From Solibacillus sp040274725 (GTDB lineage Bacteria; Bacillota; Bacilli; Bacillales_A; Planococcaceae), in contig JBEMAQ010000002.1 in assembly GCA_040274725.1 (NCBI GenBank), positions 62,001-126,000 of the forward strand: a stretch of DNA of 64,000 nt, given 5' to 3'. The notes under the pieces were generated by a model, which was given only the letters and a program-made list of their open reading frames with translations, ran no database searches and was not told the origin of the DNA. Below, one piece after another: positions 44,335 through 53,197 of the stretch. Every line of letters begins with the position of its first letter. The stretch's first letter is position 1. The position numbers and the translations under genes are program-made.

Positions 44335-45330
44335 ATGTTTTCAAAAGATATTGGGATTGACTTAGGTACTGCGAATGTACTTATTCATGTAAAAGGAAAA
44401 GGCATTGTGTTAAATGAGCCATCTGTTGTGGCACTTGATAAAAAAACAGGTAAAGTATTAGCAGTTGGAGAAGAGGCACGTCAAATGGTTGGTCGTACGC
44501 CAGGTAATATTGTGGCGATTCGTCCACTTCGCGATGGGGTTATTGCAGACTTTGATGTCACAGAGGCCATGCTAAAGCACTTTATTAATAAATTAGATGT
44601 AAAAGGTTTTTTATCAAAGCCACGTATTTTAATTTGCTGTCCAACAAATATTACGAGTGTGGAACAAAAAGCAATTCGTGAGGCTGCGGAGAAATCTGGC
44701 GGTAAAAAGGTGTATTTAGAGGAAGAGCCTAAAGTCGCTGCAATTGGTGCAGGCATGGATATTTTCCAACCAAGTGGCAACATGGTTATTGATATTGGCG
44801 GTGGTACAACAGACGTCGCCGTATTATCAATGGGTGACATCGTAACGAGCGAGTCCATTAAAGTAGCTGGAGACGTATTTGACAACGATATTTTGCAATA
44901 CATAAAGAAAGAGTACAAGCTGTTAATCGGTGAGCGTACATCAGAGTCGATTAAAATGACAATTGGTACCGTATTCCCAGGTTCGCGCAAGGATTCAATG
45001 GAAATCCGTGGTCGTGATATGGTGACAGGTTTACCACGAACAATCGAAATTCATTCAGATGAAATCGAGCGTGCGCTGCATGAATCAGTAAGCATGATTG
45101 TCCAATCAGCGAAAAATGTATTAGAAAAAACACCACCAGAATTATCGGCAGACATTATTGACCGTGGTGTCATTTTAACAGGTGGTGGTGCGCTACTGCA
45201 CGGCATCGACCAATTATTAATTGAAGAATTAAAAGTACCAGTATTTGTAGCTGAAAACCCAATAGACTGTGTAGCGATTGGTACGGGCATTTTGTTAGAT
45301 AATATTGACCGCGCAGCGAACAATAAATAA
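44335..45330 (+). CDS. mbl: MreB-family cell-shape protein Mbl
   Basis: Actin-like cytoskeletal ATPase that guides lateral-wall synthesis. 331 residues. Phosphate and adenosine motifs: IGIDLGTANVLI, MVIDIGGGTTDVAV and GVILTGGGALLHG. It is named Mbl rather than MreB from the context spoIIID-mbl-flhO-flhP. Start behind GGAAGGAG. Only 15 bases separate it from flhO. Confidence 0.94.
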   Translation: MFSKDIGIDLGTANVLIHVKGKGIVLNEPSVVALDKKTGKVLAVGEEARQMVGRTPGNIVAIRPLRDGVIADFDVTEAMLKHFINKLDVKGFLSKPRILICCPTNITSVEQKAIREAAEKSGGKKVYLEEEPKVAAIGAGMDIFQPSGNMVIDIGGGTTDVAVLSMGDIVTSESIKVAGDVFDNDILQYIKKEYKLLIGERTSESIKMTIGTVFPGSRKDSMEIRGRDMVTGLPRTIEIHSDEIERALHESVSMIVQSAKNVLEKTPPELSADIIDRGVILTGGGALLHGIDQLLIEELKVPVFVAENPIDCVAIGTGILLDNIDRAANNK

Positions 45331-45345
45331 TAGAGGTGGATGTAA

Positions 45346-46188
45346 ATGTTTAAAGGTTTTTATACTGTAGCGACGGGTATGGTAGCACAGCAACGTAAAA
45401 CAGAAATCCTAACAAACAATATGGCGAATGCCAATACACCAGGATTTAAAGCAGACCAATCAACGATTCGTTCATTTCCAGATATGCTTATGTCAGCGGT
45501 TAGCTCAACAACCGTTCCTACAGAAAACGGCTTTGCATTAAAGCAATTAAAGACCGTTGGCGAGTTAAATGCAGGTGTTTATTTACAGGAAACGTTAGCA
45601 AATCATATGCAAGGCAGCATTTATTCAACGGGGCTTTCAACAGATGTCGCGCTAAGAGATGGAAATTATCCAATAGATGAAGAAAGCGGCAATATGGGGA
45701 CCGCGTTATTCCGTTTAGAAAATCCAGCAGGCGGCGAATCTTATACACGTAATGGGAACTTCACATTAGATGGCCAAGGGAATTTAGTAACACCAGCAGG
45801 TCTATTTTTACTCTCAGATACAGGGGAGCGTATTCAATTAGAAAACGACAATTTCCAAATTGAACAGAATGGTATGATTTATGATGATAATGGTCAGCAG
45901 GTCGCAACAGTTGGGGTTAGCTTTGTAGCAAATCCAGACGTACTCGTAAAGCAAGATAATGGTTTATATAATACGATTGATGAGACAGAGCTACCATCCG
46001 CCTATAATCAAGATGGTGTTGACTTCACGATGCAGCAAAGCTATTTAGAGGGCTCGAATGTTGATGCATCTAAATCGATGACAGAGCTTATGACAGCATA
46101 CCGTGCATTTGAAGCGAATCAAAAAGTACTAACAGCATATGATCGCAGTATGGAGAAGGCTGTTACAGAGATTGGTCGCGTACAATAA
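45346..46188 (+). CDS. flhO: Flagellar hook-basal body protein FlhO
   Basis: FlgF/FlgG-type distal rod protein of the flagellum. 280 residues. N-terminal rod signature NNMANANTPGFKADQ and C-terminal coiled coil LEGSNVDASKSMTELMTAYRAFEANQK are characteristic. Exported without a cleavable signal by the flagellar type III route. Paired with flhP as in B. subtilis. AGAGGTGG precedes the ATG. Confidence 0.93.
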   Translation: MFKGFYTVATGMVAQQRKTEILTNNMANANTPGFKADQSTIRSFPDMLMSAVSSTTVPTENGFALKQLKTVGELNAGVYLQETLANHMQGSIYSTGLSTDVALRDGNYPIDEESGNMGTALFRLENPAGGESYTRNGNFTLDGQGNLVTPAGLFLLSDTGERIQLENDNFQIEQNGMIYDDNGQQVATVGVSFVANPDVLVKQDNGLYNTIDETELPSAYNQDGVDFTMQQSYLEGSNVDASKSMTELMTAYRAFEANQKVLTAYDRSMEKAVTEIGRVQ

Positions 46189-46280
46189 AAAAGTGCAAAC
46201 ACGCTTGGTTAGCTAGCGTAAATGGAAAACATCAAATTTTATACGTTCTAATAATTTAAGAAACGTAGGAGGATACGGCG

Positions 46281-47108
46281 ATGCTTCGTACAATGTTTAC
46301 AGCAACAAACACATTATCACAAACGCAACAGCAGATTGATAATATTAGTAAAAATCTTACGAATACTAGTACAATTGGCTATAAAACAAAGCAGGCAAAT
46401 TTTTCAGAGTTAATGTATCAGCAATACAATAATGATAAATTTGATAAAACAGTTCGCGACTCACCAGTGGGTATTCGCTATGGTGTAGGTGCGAGGATTG
46501 GACAGATTCAATCCAATCAAGCACAAGGCGCTCTTCAACGAACAGATCGTCATTTGGATTTTGCAATGACGGAGGAGGATCGTTATTTTAATGTGGAATT
46601 GCCGAATGGTGAAACCGCGTATACGCGAAATGGTGCCTTTTATTTAACACCTGTAGAGCCAGGAATTACAATGCTTGTGAACGGTGATGGTTATCCTGTA
46701 ATGGACGCGAATGGCGAGCGCATTACATTCCCAGATTTCCCGACAGGCTTCATTATGCTACCAAATGGCACACTCGATGTAAATTATGAAAATAGTACAG
46801 AGAGTTTTGATGTAGCCGTTACATCTATTTTAAAGCCACAGGTCATGGAACATAAACCAGGTGGTACGTATATTCAAGTACCGGCAAACTTAGAGGAATT
46901 AAACTATACAGAGGCCGATTTGTATACGGATTTACAAGGAGCAAATCGTGAAGATATTGGCATCCAAGCAGGTGTGCTTGAAATGTCGAATGTGGAGATT
47001 CCAAAGGAGATGTCCGACTTAATCTCAGCACAGCGCTCGTATCAATTTAATACACGTGCCATTTCAATTGCCGACCAAATGCTTGGGTTAATTAATGGTA
47101 TTCGTTAA
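46281..47108 (+). CDS. flhP: Flagellar hook-basal body protein FlhP
   Basis: Second rod protein, 275 residues, homologous to FlhO. N-terminus has the same ISKNLTNTSTIGYK pattern; C-terminus VEIPKEMSDLISAQRSYQFNTR. In B. subtilis FlhO and FlhP form the distal rod and are needed for hook assembly. Start behind TAGGAGG. No other flagellar gene is in the window, so this pair stands apart from the main flagellar operon, as it does in B. subtilis. Confidence 0.93.
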   Translation: MLRTMFTATNTLSQTQQQIDNISKNLTNTSTIGYKTKQANFSELMYQQYNNDKFDKTVRDSPVGIRYGVGARIGQIQSNQAQGALQRTDRHLDFAMTEEDRYFNVELPNGETAYTRNGAFYLTPVEPGITMLVNGDGYPVMDANGERITFPDFPTGFIMLPNGTLDVNYENSTESFDVAVTSILKPQVMEHKPGGTYIQVPANLEELNYTEADLYTDLQGANREDIGIQAGVLEMSNVEIPKEMSDLISAQRSYQFNTRAISIADQMLGLINGIR

Positions 47109-47186
47109 TTATTGATTTTCAGTTATGCAGGGACAAGCCGTATGGGATTGATACAGCTAGTGTCTTTTTAAAGGAGAACAAAATTT

Positions 47187-47486
47187 ATGAGTATGAACGA
47201 TTTAAAAGGACCTCCTGAGCCGTCTATTCCGAAGCCGAGCCAGCGTAGTCGTCAGCAAGTACAGCAAGAGCTACATCAAAATACAGAGGAGCATACGCCA
47301 AAACGTGTGCGTCTTCGTTTGATTCCGATTTGGCTACGACTTCTGATTGTCGCCATTTTATTTGTTGCTGTTGCAGTCATTGGCTTGATGACGGGCTATA
47401 GCGGTATCGGTGGTGGCGAAGCAGGAGATGCACTGAAATGGGATACATGGCAGCACTTACTTGATATTATTGAGGGGAAAGAGTGA
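47187..47486 (+). CDS. EpuA-like small membrane protein
   Basis: 99 residues: a charged, Pro/Gln-rich cytoplasmic half (about 1-50), then one membrane helix (about 53-72, LLIVAILFVAVAVIGLM) and the C-terminal motif GYSGIG...TWQHLLDII. This is the pattern of the EpuA family (PF11772), often mislabelled as an RNA polymerase beta subunit in databases. Function is unknown. Shine-Dalgarno AAAGGAG precedes the ATG. A weak stem TGAG/CTCA followed by seven Ts lies just after the stop. Confidence 0.75.
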   Translation: MSMNDLKGPPEPSIPKPSQRSRQQVQQELHQNTEEHTPKRVRLRLIPIWLRLLIVAILFVAVAVIGLMTGYSGIGGGEAGDALKWDTWQHLLDIIEGKE

Positions 47487-47674
47487 GTGCGCCCTCATTT
47501 TTTTAGTAGTTCATAATACATAACGTTACTAAAAATGAACGAAGACACTTCGAATAGTTTGGTCTGTTTTAGAGGAATATTTCTGCTATGAAAATTAGTT
47601 TTCATTAAAATGTTTCCAGTTATTTGAAGAGGATTTGCTCATTATTAAATGTTACATATATTAGGGGGGTCTAC

Positions 47675-48112
47675 ATGTTAAACGCACAGCAAATTCAAGA
47701 AATTTTACCGCATCGTTATCCATTTCTTTTAGTAGATCGTATTACAGAAATTGAAGTAGGTAAGCGCGCGGTTGGTTTAAAAAATGTTTCGATTAATGAA
47801 CCATTTTTTAATGGGCACTTCCCAGGCTATCCTGTTATGCCAGGTGTATTAATCGTGGAAGCAATGGCACAGGTTGGTGGTGTTGCCTTATTACAATCAC
47901 CAGATTATGCGGGGCGCCTTGTTTTTTTAACAGGTGTTGACAATTGTCGCTTTAAGCGTCAAGTCGTTCCAGGAGACCAATTAACGTTAGAAGTGCAGTT
48001 TGTGAAGCTACGTGGACAGATGGGTAAAGGACACGGGATTGTTACAGTAGACGGCGAACTTGTTTGTGAGGCGGATATTTTATTTGCTATTGGTCCGGAA
48101 CAGCCGAAATAA
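47675..48112 (+). CDS. fabZ: 3-hydroxyacyl-ACP dehydratase FabZ
   Basis: Dehydrates 3-hydroxyacyl-ACP to enoyl-ACP in fatty-acid synthesis. 145 residues, hot-dog fold. Catalytic His48 in FNGHFPGYPVMPG and Glu62 in VLIVEAMAQ; LPHRYPFLLVDR at the N-terminus. ATG 47675 lies behind AGGGGGG; an in-frame upstream frame from 47624 has no conservation. Confidence 0.97.
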   Translation: MLNAQQIQEILPHRYPFLLVDRITEIEVGKRAVGLKNVSINEPFFNGHFPGYPVMPGVLIVEAMAQVGGVALLQSPDYAGRLVFLTGVDNCRFKRQVVPGDQLTLEVQFVKLRGQMGKGHGIVTVDGELVCEADILFAIGPEQPK

Positions 48113-48186
48113 AGGACAGTGTTTGCATTTCTTATTTAAACAAGATAAAATGGAAAAGCTGTATTCTTTTTAAGCGTAACATTAAG

Positions 48187-48220
48187 AAGTATGCATCACG
48201 TTAAAGGTGATGTAATACTT
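48187..48220. repeat. Hairpin between fabZ and the unknown gene
   Basis: AAGTAT-CATCAC pairs with GTGATG-ATACTT, with a small internal bulge. It lacks a T-run. It could be a weak fabZ terminator or an operator for the next gene. Confidence 0.6.
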
Positions 48221-48272
48221 ATAGATAAATGAACAAACGTTTTGGCCAGAAACGTAGGAGGTTTTTAAGTAC

Positions 48273-48656
48273 ATGTATAAAGAACTGTCTTCGGGCATAA
48301 AAATAAGTATTACTCGATCAATCTCTACATCGTTTGAATTGTACTTAGCGAGTATTGGTTGGGATGAAGATAAGTTTTCAATGGAAGACTTTATGGCAAG
48401 CTGGCAAAAGTACTTCAAAGAAAATGCTGCTTGGTTCGAAAAAGTGCCACAAGCAGTATTAGTAAGTGAAGAATTCCATACTGAAATCGCTAAAAAAATG
48501 GATGAGGTAATCGCAAAGATTTTAGGCGAGGCACCAACAAAAAAACAAATGGATGCTATTGAAAAGCTTCAAAAGCAATTCGGTACAAGCTATACATACG
48601 ATTGTAAAGCTGAAGCAACCTATGTGGAAAATTTGTTAAAAGAAAAGTTAAAATAG
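48273..48656 (+). CDS. Unknown soluble protein, 127 residues
   Basis: I do not recognise this gene. It has a good ribosome binding site (GTAGGAGG) and normal codon use. The product is soluble, with no signal peptide or membrane segment. It is mainly helical by composition: an aromatic-rich middle (WQKYFKENAAWFEKV) and a Lys/Glu-rich C-terminal half (IEKLQKQFGTSYTYDCKAE) with one Cys. It lies between fabZ and a lipoprotein in a stretch where B. subtilis has other genes (mscL/ywpDE), so it is likely lineage-specific. Confidence 0.75.
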   Translation: MYKELSSGIKISITRSISTSFELYLASIGWDEDKFSMEDFMASWQKYFKENAAWFEKVPQAVLVSEEFHTEIAKKMDEVIAKILGEAPTKKQMDAIEKLQKQFGTSYTYDCKAEATYVENLLKEKLK

Positions 48657-48741
48657 GCTAGGATAGTTCCTTCCGTTCTCGGGCAATCTAAACTTGATCA
48701 CAACTCGTGATTGATTGCTCATAGAAGGGAGGGATTTTTTT

Positions 48742-49119
48742 ATGTGGAAAACGAGGCTTAGTTTGCTTGCTTTAACGCTGCTGCTCGTTGGTTGCAATAA
48801 CAACGACGATAATGCCTTAAATGATGCTGATCGTGGCGCAAATGATGCAGTGCGCGACACGGAGCAGGGTGTGGATGATGTCCTGGATGATGTGACACCA
48901 GACGTCAATAATGGCGGCGTCAATAATGACAACGTGAATGGTGTCGACCGAAATAACGGTGCCGCTACGCCGGGCGGATTGAATGATAACAACACGCAAA
49001 TGAATGAAGGTGTCCCGCCTAATAATACACAGCCAGGCGCACCAGCCACAGGAAATCAGGAAGACATGATTGAAGATGAAGCAGATTTACAAGACCGTGA
49101 CAGTGCAGATAATCATTAA
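48742..49119 (+). CDS. Asn/Asp-rich lipoprotein
   Basis: 125-residue predicted lipoprotein. Signal peptide (1-18) ending in a lipobox LLLVGC; the Cys would be lipidated. The mature part is low complexity, dominated by Asn, Asp and Gly (such as NNGGVNNDNVNG) with a Pro/Ala patch and an acidic tail (EDMIEDEADLQDRD). No folded domain is evident. Start ATG 48742 behind GGGAGGGA. Such proteins resemble spore-associated YhcN/YlaJ-type lipoproteins only in composition, so no function is assigned. Confidence 0.8.
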   Translation: MWKTRLSLLALTLLLVGCNNNDDNALNDADRGANDAVRDTEQGVDDVLDDVTPDVNNGGVNNDNVNGVDRNNGAATPGGLNDNNTQMNEGVPPNNTQPGAPATGNQEDMIEDEADLQDRDSADNH

Positions 49120-49127
49120 ATAGAGGG

Positions 49128-49166
49128 GAGCTTATCTTAAATTTTATTTTAGGATAAGCTCTTTTT
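49128..49166 (+). terminator. Terminator after the lipoprotein gene
   Basis: GAGCTTATC-TTAAA pairs with TTTA-GATAAGCTC, followed by TTTTT. It lies between convergent genes. Confidence 0.88.
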
Positions 49167-49171
49167 GTTAG

Positions 49172-49600
49172 TCACGGGCTATTTTTTAGAGAAGGGCGCT
49201 CGCGCATGCCGCGTTCAAAACGTTCGAGCAGCTCTTCGTTGCGCCAGCCCTCCTCAAGAAGTTGATAAAGGAGCATTTCTGCATATTTTTTGCGCTGCGC
49301 ACGTAGTCGACCTTTTAAGAGGACAGAAATATGGTCGCCAATTTCTTTAATTGTATCAACAACTACCGCAAAGGGTGCAGGCTCATTATCAGGAATCGAA
49401 ATGACTGCACGCGCATGAAATAGTTCTCCAGAAGCTAACTTCTCTTCAAAAATCGCCTTATACTCCTTTGGTAAAAATAGCTCTAAAATCCATAGTTGAT
49501 GGCTATTTTCTTGGTTGATCAAAATACCATCCTGAATTGGGAATCGCGTGACATTAGATTCTGTCACAATATCAAAGGCCATCATTTTAAATGTTTTCAA
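49172..49600 (-). CDS. ywpF: YwpF-like protein
   Basis: 142 residues. Similar in context and pattern to B. subtilis YwpF (PF14183), which also lies beside ssbB. Begins with KTFKMMAFDIVTES, has HQLWILELFLP, and ends in a charged helix (RAQRKKYAEMLLYQLLEEGW, then ELLERFERGMRE). The TTG start at 49600 is preferred because AAAGGGG lies about ten bases before it on the minus strand; a longer in-frame extension would be hydrophobic and lacks a ribosome binding site. Function is unknown. Confidence 0.8.
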   Translation of the reverse strand: MKTFKMMAFDIVTESNVTRFPIQDGILINQENSHQLWILELFLPKEYKAIFEEKLASGELFHARAVISIPDNEPAPFAVVVDTIKEIGDHISVLLKGRLRAQRKKYAEMLLYQLLEEGWRNEELLERFERGMRERPSLKNSP

Positions 49601-49677
49601 TGCGAAAATCCCCCTTTCTATCAAGTAGTGTAAATATATCATAAAAAATGGCAAAATACCGATTTGAAATAAGCTTG

Positions 49678-49804
49678 AAAATGATCTTTTTGTAGAGAAA
49701 TCCATTGTTTCGAGGTTTTCCTAGTAATTTAGAAAATGGCTAAAAAGTCTATTTGCCCTTCTAAACCGAGGGAAAATTCATTTTTCAGGCTTTGCTGAAA
49801 AATG
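49678..49804 (+). promoter_or_regulatory. Possible ComK boxes and a hairpin upstream of ssbB
   Basis: Two AAAA-N5-TTTT motifs, the ComK half-site pattern, at about 49678-49690 and 49773-49785. A perfect ten-base-arm hairpin (CATTTTTCAG/CTGAAAAATG, about 49779-49804) overlaps the second. The box spacing does not match the 8, 18 or 31 bases known for ComK, so assignment is weak. B. subtilis ssbB is ComK dependent. Confidence 0.3.
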
Positions 49805-49851
49805 CTGTTGTCCCTTATGATGTAGTTAGTTAAGCGAAAGGAGGAGGTAGG

Positions 49852-50262
49852 ATGAACCAGGTTGGGCTTGTCGGACGCATCACAAAGGATCCGATGCTTC
49901 GCCAGTTGACAGATGGCTCGGTAATTAACTTTGTCATTGCAGTAAGCCGAACATTTCGTAATAGTCAGGGCACGGTAGATGCAGATTTTGTGCAATGTGT
50001 AGCGTGGGGGAAGTTGGCGGAACATATCGCAAAATATTGTGGCAAAGGCTCATTAATTGGGGTGAAAGGCCATCTTCAAACAAGAACGTATGTGAATAAG
50101 GAAAATCAAAAAGTATATGCAACAGAGGTTTTTACAGAAGGCGTTCGTTTTTACGTATTAAAATCACCAGAAGGTCTAGAGTCGCTAACAACTGGGGAAG
50201 CGAGGCAAGCTCCGCCGAATTTTGAATTACCAGAAGAGGATTTACCTATTGTTCCAGGCTAA
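49852..50262 (+). CDS. ssbB: Single-stranded DNA-binding protein SsbB
   Basis: 136 residues with one OB fold (about 1-105; MNQVGLVGRITKDPML, and VQCVAWGKLAEHIAKY). It lacks the long Gly/Pro-rich linker and the DDDIPF tip of housekeeping SsbA, so it is the short SsbB type, which in B. subtilis protects incoming DNA in natural transformation. It ends EEDLPIVPG. Shine-Dalgarno AAAGGAGG. Neighbour of ywpF as in B. subtilis. Confidence 0.93.
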   Translation: MNQVGLVGRITKDPMLRQLTDGSVINFVIAVSRTFRNSQGTVDADFVQCVAWGKLAEHIAKYCGKGSLIGVKGHLQTRTYVNKENQKVYATEVFTEGVRFYVLKSPEGLESLTTGEARQAPPNFELPEEDLPIVPG

Positions 50263-50303
50263 AATGGGGTCTTAGCTATGACAATAGGGAAGGATGAAAG
50301 GGG

Positions 50304-50408
50304 GTGATAAGACAAACCGCACAGTTATGTTTCATTCTCCTTGCTTCGGCATGGTTCTCGCTATCTTACATGTCCGAGGCTACACAACTAAATATTACAG
50401 TGAAGTAA
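50304..50408 (+). CDS. Possible 34-residue exported peptide
   Basis: Short frame with GTG start; the purine-rich AAGGATGAAAGGGG lies before it. The product has a Lys/Arg-poor N-terminus (MIRQTAQ), a hydrophobic core (LCFILLASAWFSLSYM) and a short polar end, like a signal peptide or small membrane peptide. It fills the gap between ssbB and the terminator. I cannot name it; chance is possible at this length. Confidence 0.35.
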   Translation: MIRQTAQLCFILLASAWFSLSYMSEATQLNITVK

Positions 50409-50412
50409 GCAA

Positions 50413-50453
50413 AAAAAGAGCCTCGCTTCAGGCGTAAAGCAAGGCTCTTTTCT
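50413..50453. terminator. Bidirectional terminator between ssbB and ywqA
   Basis: AAAAGAGCCT-CGCTT pairs with AAGC-AGGCTCTTTT. A-tract on the left and T-tract on the right allow termination of both convergent transcripts. Confidence 0.88.
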
Positions 50454-50455
50454 AT

Positions 50456-53188
50456 TTAATGTATTGCATCAAGTGTTAATAAATCGCTTAACTCTTCATC
50501 TGTTAGTTCGGTCAACCATTTGCTTGATTGAATAAGCTCTTCTGAAAGAGCTGATTTCATCTCGATTATTTTGTTGATTTTTTCCTCAATGGTACCAATC
50601 GTCACAAACTTATGCACTTGGACGAACTGTGTTTGACCAATTCGGTATGCACGGTCCGTTGCTTGATTTTCAACTGCTGGGTTCCACCAACGATCAGCAT
50701 GCAGCACATGATTGGCAGCGGTTAAGTTGAGCCCTGTGCCACCAGCTTTTAATGAAAGGATAAAGATCGGGAATTCCCCCGCTTGAAATGCCTCTACTAA
50801 ATCGTCACGCTGTTGCTTCGTCATACTACCGGTTAAAAACGGTACATCCAATTGGTACAGCTCGCTGAAGCAGTGCTGCAATAAATTGCCCATACCGATA
50901 TATTGTGTAAAGATCAAGCAGCGGTCTCCTGCGTCTACAATTGTTGCCGCAAGCTCGACAATTCGCTTTACTTTGACCGAACGCGTAAGCATGGTTTCTG
51001 CATCCTCAAAAGGTTCCTTTAAATAAAGAGCAGGATGATTACATAATTGTTTTAGCTTCCCGAGCATTTTTAAAATACGTCCTTTTTTCTCAAAGCCTGA
51101 CAGCTCCTCGATTTGAGCGAGCGTATCAGCAATATAGCCTTCGTAAAGCGCGGCCTGCTCGGTTGACAATGGACAAAATTCATGTGTTTCCTGCTTTTCA
51201 GGCAAGTTCAGCATCAGTTCAGGATCGCGCTTCGTGCGGCGCAGTAAGAACGGCTGAATTTTTGCGCGTAAAATACGTTTCTTCACTTCCGAATCATCGC
51301 GCTCAATCGGTAAAATAAACTGCTCCTGGAATTTCGTGAAGCTCCCGAGATAGCCTTTATGAATAAAGTCAAAAATGGCCCATAATTCAGATAAGCGATT
51401 TTCAACAGGTGTCCCGGTTAACGCAATATGGTGCTCCCCGCGCAATCGGCGAACAGAGCGCGATTGCTGCGTATGGATGTTTTTAATATTTTGTGCCTCG
51501 TCTAGCGCAACAATGGACCAATCAATGCGCTCAAGTGTATCTACATCCTGTGTCACCATACCATAGGTTGACAACAGAATATGAGGCTTTTCCTGCTTGA
51601 TAAACTGCAGAAGCTCATCCTCTTTTAAACGCTTTGAGCCGTAATGTGTATGCACATTTAAAGAAGGGGCAAAGCGAGCGATTTCCTTTTGCCAGTTGCC
51701 GACAACAGACGTTGGGCAAACAATGAGTGTCGGCTTGTCATGTTCGGTCGTTGCCACTGTTGATAAGATATACGTAATTAACTGGATCGTTTTACCGAGT
51801 CCCATATCATCAGCGAGGCAGGCGCCAAACTGCTGCTCGCGCATAAAGCTGAGCCATTCAAAGCCTTGCTGTTGATACGGACGTAATTCGGCCTGCAAAG
51901 TAGTAGGTGTCTCAACAGCAGGCAAACCTTTTTTATCTTGAAGCTGCGTAATGTAGTTTTTTAGCGACTGCTGCATATCAAAGACGAATAGCGGGTCCTC
52001 TTCAGCGGACTCTTCATCTAATGAAATCGGTAATGTTTCAGGAAGTTCACGGAACAAGAGATCGCGTACAGTCCAATTTTCTTCTTCTGCCTGCTCCATC
52101 AACTCGCGCATTTGCTGTAGCCAGTTCGCATCCATGCGGAACCATTCATTGCCGACTCGCACAAATTCCCGCTTTTCCTCGACTAAACGTTTAAATTGCT
52201 CAGCAGAAATTTCCTCATCATTCATCGAAAACTGCCAATTGAACGACAAAATATCCTGTAAGCCTGCGACAGCCTTTGTCGACGTATTGCCCGCGCTCAC
52301 CTGGACGCGCATTTTTGATTGTTTTAATTCCTTTAGCCACGCTGGTAAAATCATATCAAAGCCAAGCGCCTGTAATTTTGATAAATCATGCTGTAAAAAT
52401 TGACGTACTTGGGCATCAGTGAGCTCAGTATAAATAAATGCCCCTTCTGGCTGCGTGCGCATAAGCTCCGGATCAAGAATAGTAAGCATTTGCTGTTGCA
52501 CCTGCACAAGATTAGCGGCCTCCTGCTTCCATTTCTCCGGTAGCGCCTCTGCGATTGGAAGTGCGCGTTTTTTCACAGCAGGTGTCCAAAGCTTAGCAGA
52601 GGAAGCACTCGTTAAGCCTGTTTCGAGTAGCCACTGCTCCTCGTCCTCAGCCGGCTCACTTAAGCGAAGTGATAATTTGACTGCACCAGACATGCGCTTC
52701 TGCTGTAATGGCCAGCCACCATTTTTAAAAAATGGGACTAATGTTTGGATGTCCTCCTGCTGAATACCTGCGAGTGCGAGTTTTTGCTGCGCCGCGGTCG
52801 TCAGTAATTCATTTCCAAGTGTAAAGCCCTGCTCATGAAAGGTCGCTTGCTCCCATAAAGCGGCGTCGGACCACTTAGCCCGCGCCTCTTGAATGCCATT
52901 AAATACTTTAGTACTCGCTTCATTTGCGGGTGCTAGCTCAATAAATGGGTGGCGGTAGGGTGGCGAAAGAACATCCAGTAACTCAGCCAGTGGTAATGTT
53001 AACGCGTCCTCCTGTAAATTCAATTGCATGCCGAAAAAATTCGGTGCGTAATTAAAAAATAGGGAGGGCGCCCATTGTTCAGCCGGTAGAATGCCACCGG
53101 ATTCATTTTCTGCAGTCAGTGTGTAATAGCCTTGTTGTGTTTCATGAAGGTTGATAGAGATAGTTTGTGAAAATGGTTTTTGCAACAT
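50456..53188 (-). CDS. ywqA: SNF2-family helicase (YwqA)
   Basis: 910-residue SWI2/SNF2 ATPase of the RapA/HepA-like group. The N-terminal ~430 residues are a family-specific SNF2-associated region with no motif I recognise. Then the two RecA domains: motif I DDMGLGKTIQ (about 460-467), motif II DEAQ (563-566), motif III LTGTPVENRLSELW, and the second lobe with LSLKAGGTGLNLT and QATDRAYRIGQ. B. subtilis YwqA is the syntenic match. It is co-oriented with ywqB, nine bases upstream, so the two form an operon. The role is probably in DNA or RNA-polymerase remodelling; unproven. Confidence 0.93.
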   Translation of the reverse strand: MLQKPFSQTISINLHETQQGYYTLTAENESGGILPAEQWAPSLFFNYAPNFFGMQLNLQEDALTLPLAELLDVLSPPYRHPFIELAPANEASTKVFNGIQEARAKWSDAALWEQATFHEQGFTLGNELLTTAAQQKLALAGIQQEDIQTLVPFFKNGGWPLQQKRMSGAVKLSLRLSEPAEDEEQWLLETGLTSASSAKLWTPAVKKRALPIAEALPEKWKQEAANLVQVQQQMLTILDPELMRTQPEGAFIYTELTDAQVRQFLQHDLSKLQALGFDMILPAWLKELKQSKMRVQVSAGNTSTKAVAGLQDILSFNWQFSMNDEEISAEQFKRLVEEKREFVRVGNEWFRMDANWLQQMRELMEQAEEENWTVRDLLFRELPETLPISLDEESAEEDPLFVFDMQQSLKNYITQLQDKKGLPAVETPTTLQAELRPYQQQGFEWLSFMREQQFGACLADDMGLGKTIQLITYILSTVATTEHDKPTLIVCPTSVVGNWQKEIARFAPSLNVHTHYGSKRLKEDELLQFIKQEKPHILLSTYGMVTQDVDTLERIDWSIVALDEAQNIKNIHTQQSRSVRRLRGEHHIALTGTPVENRLSELWAIFDFIHKGYLGSFTKFQEQFILPIERDDSEVKKRILRAKIQPFLLRRTKRDPELMLNLPEKQETHEFCPLSTEQAALYEGYIADTLAQIEELSGFEKKGRILKMLGKLKQLCNHPALYLKEPFEDAETMLTRSVKVKRIVELAATIVDAGDRCLIFTQYIGMGNLLQHCFSELYQLDVPFLTGSMTKQQRDDLVEAFQAGEFPIFILSLKAGGTGLNLTAANHVLHADRWWNPAVENQATDRAYRIGQTQFVQVHKFVTIGTIEEKINKIIEMKSALSEELIQSSKWLTELTDEELSDLLTLDAIH

Positions 53189-53197
53189 GCGAGCCTC

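Noticed and set aside
48648..49049. A 133-codon minus-strand frame opposite the lipoprotein gene.
   Set aside because: It mirrors the repetitive Asn/Asp codons; the plus-strand gene has signal peptide, lipobox and ribosome binding site.
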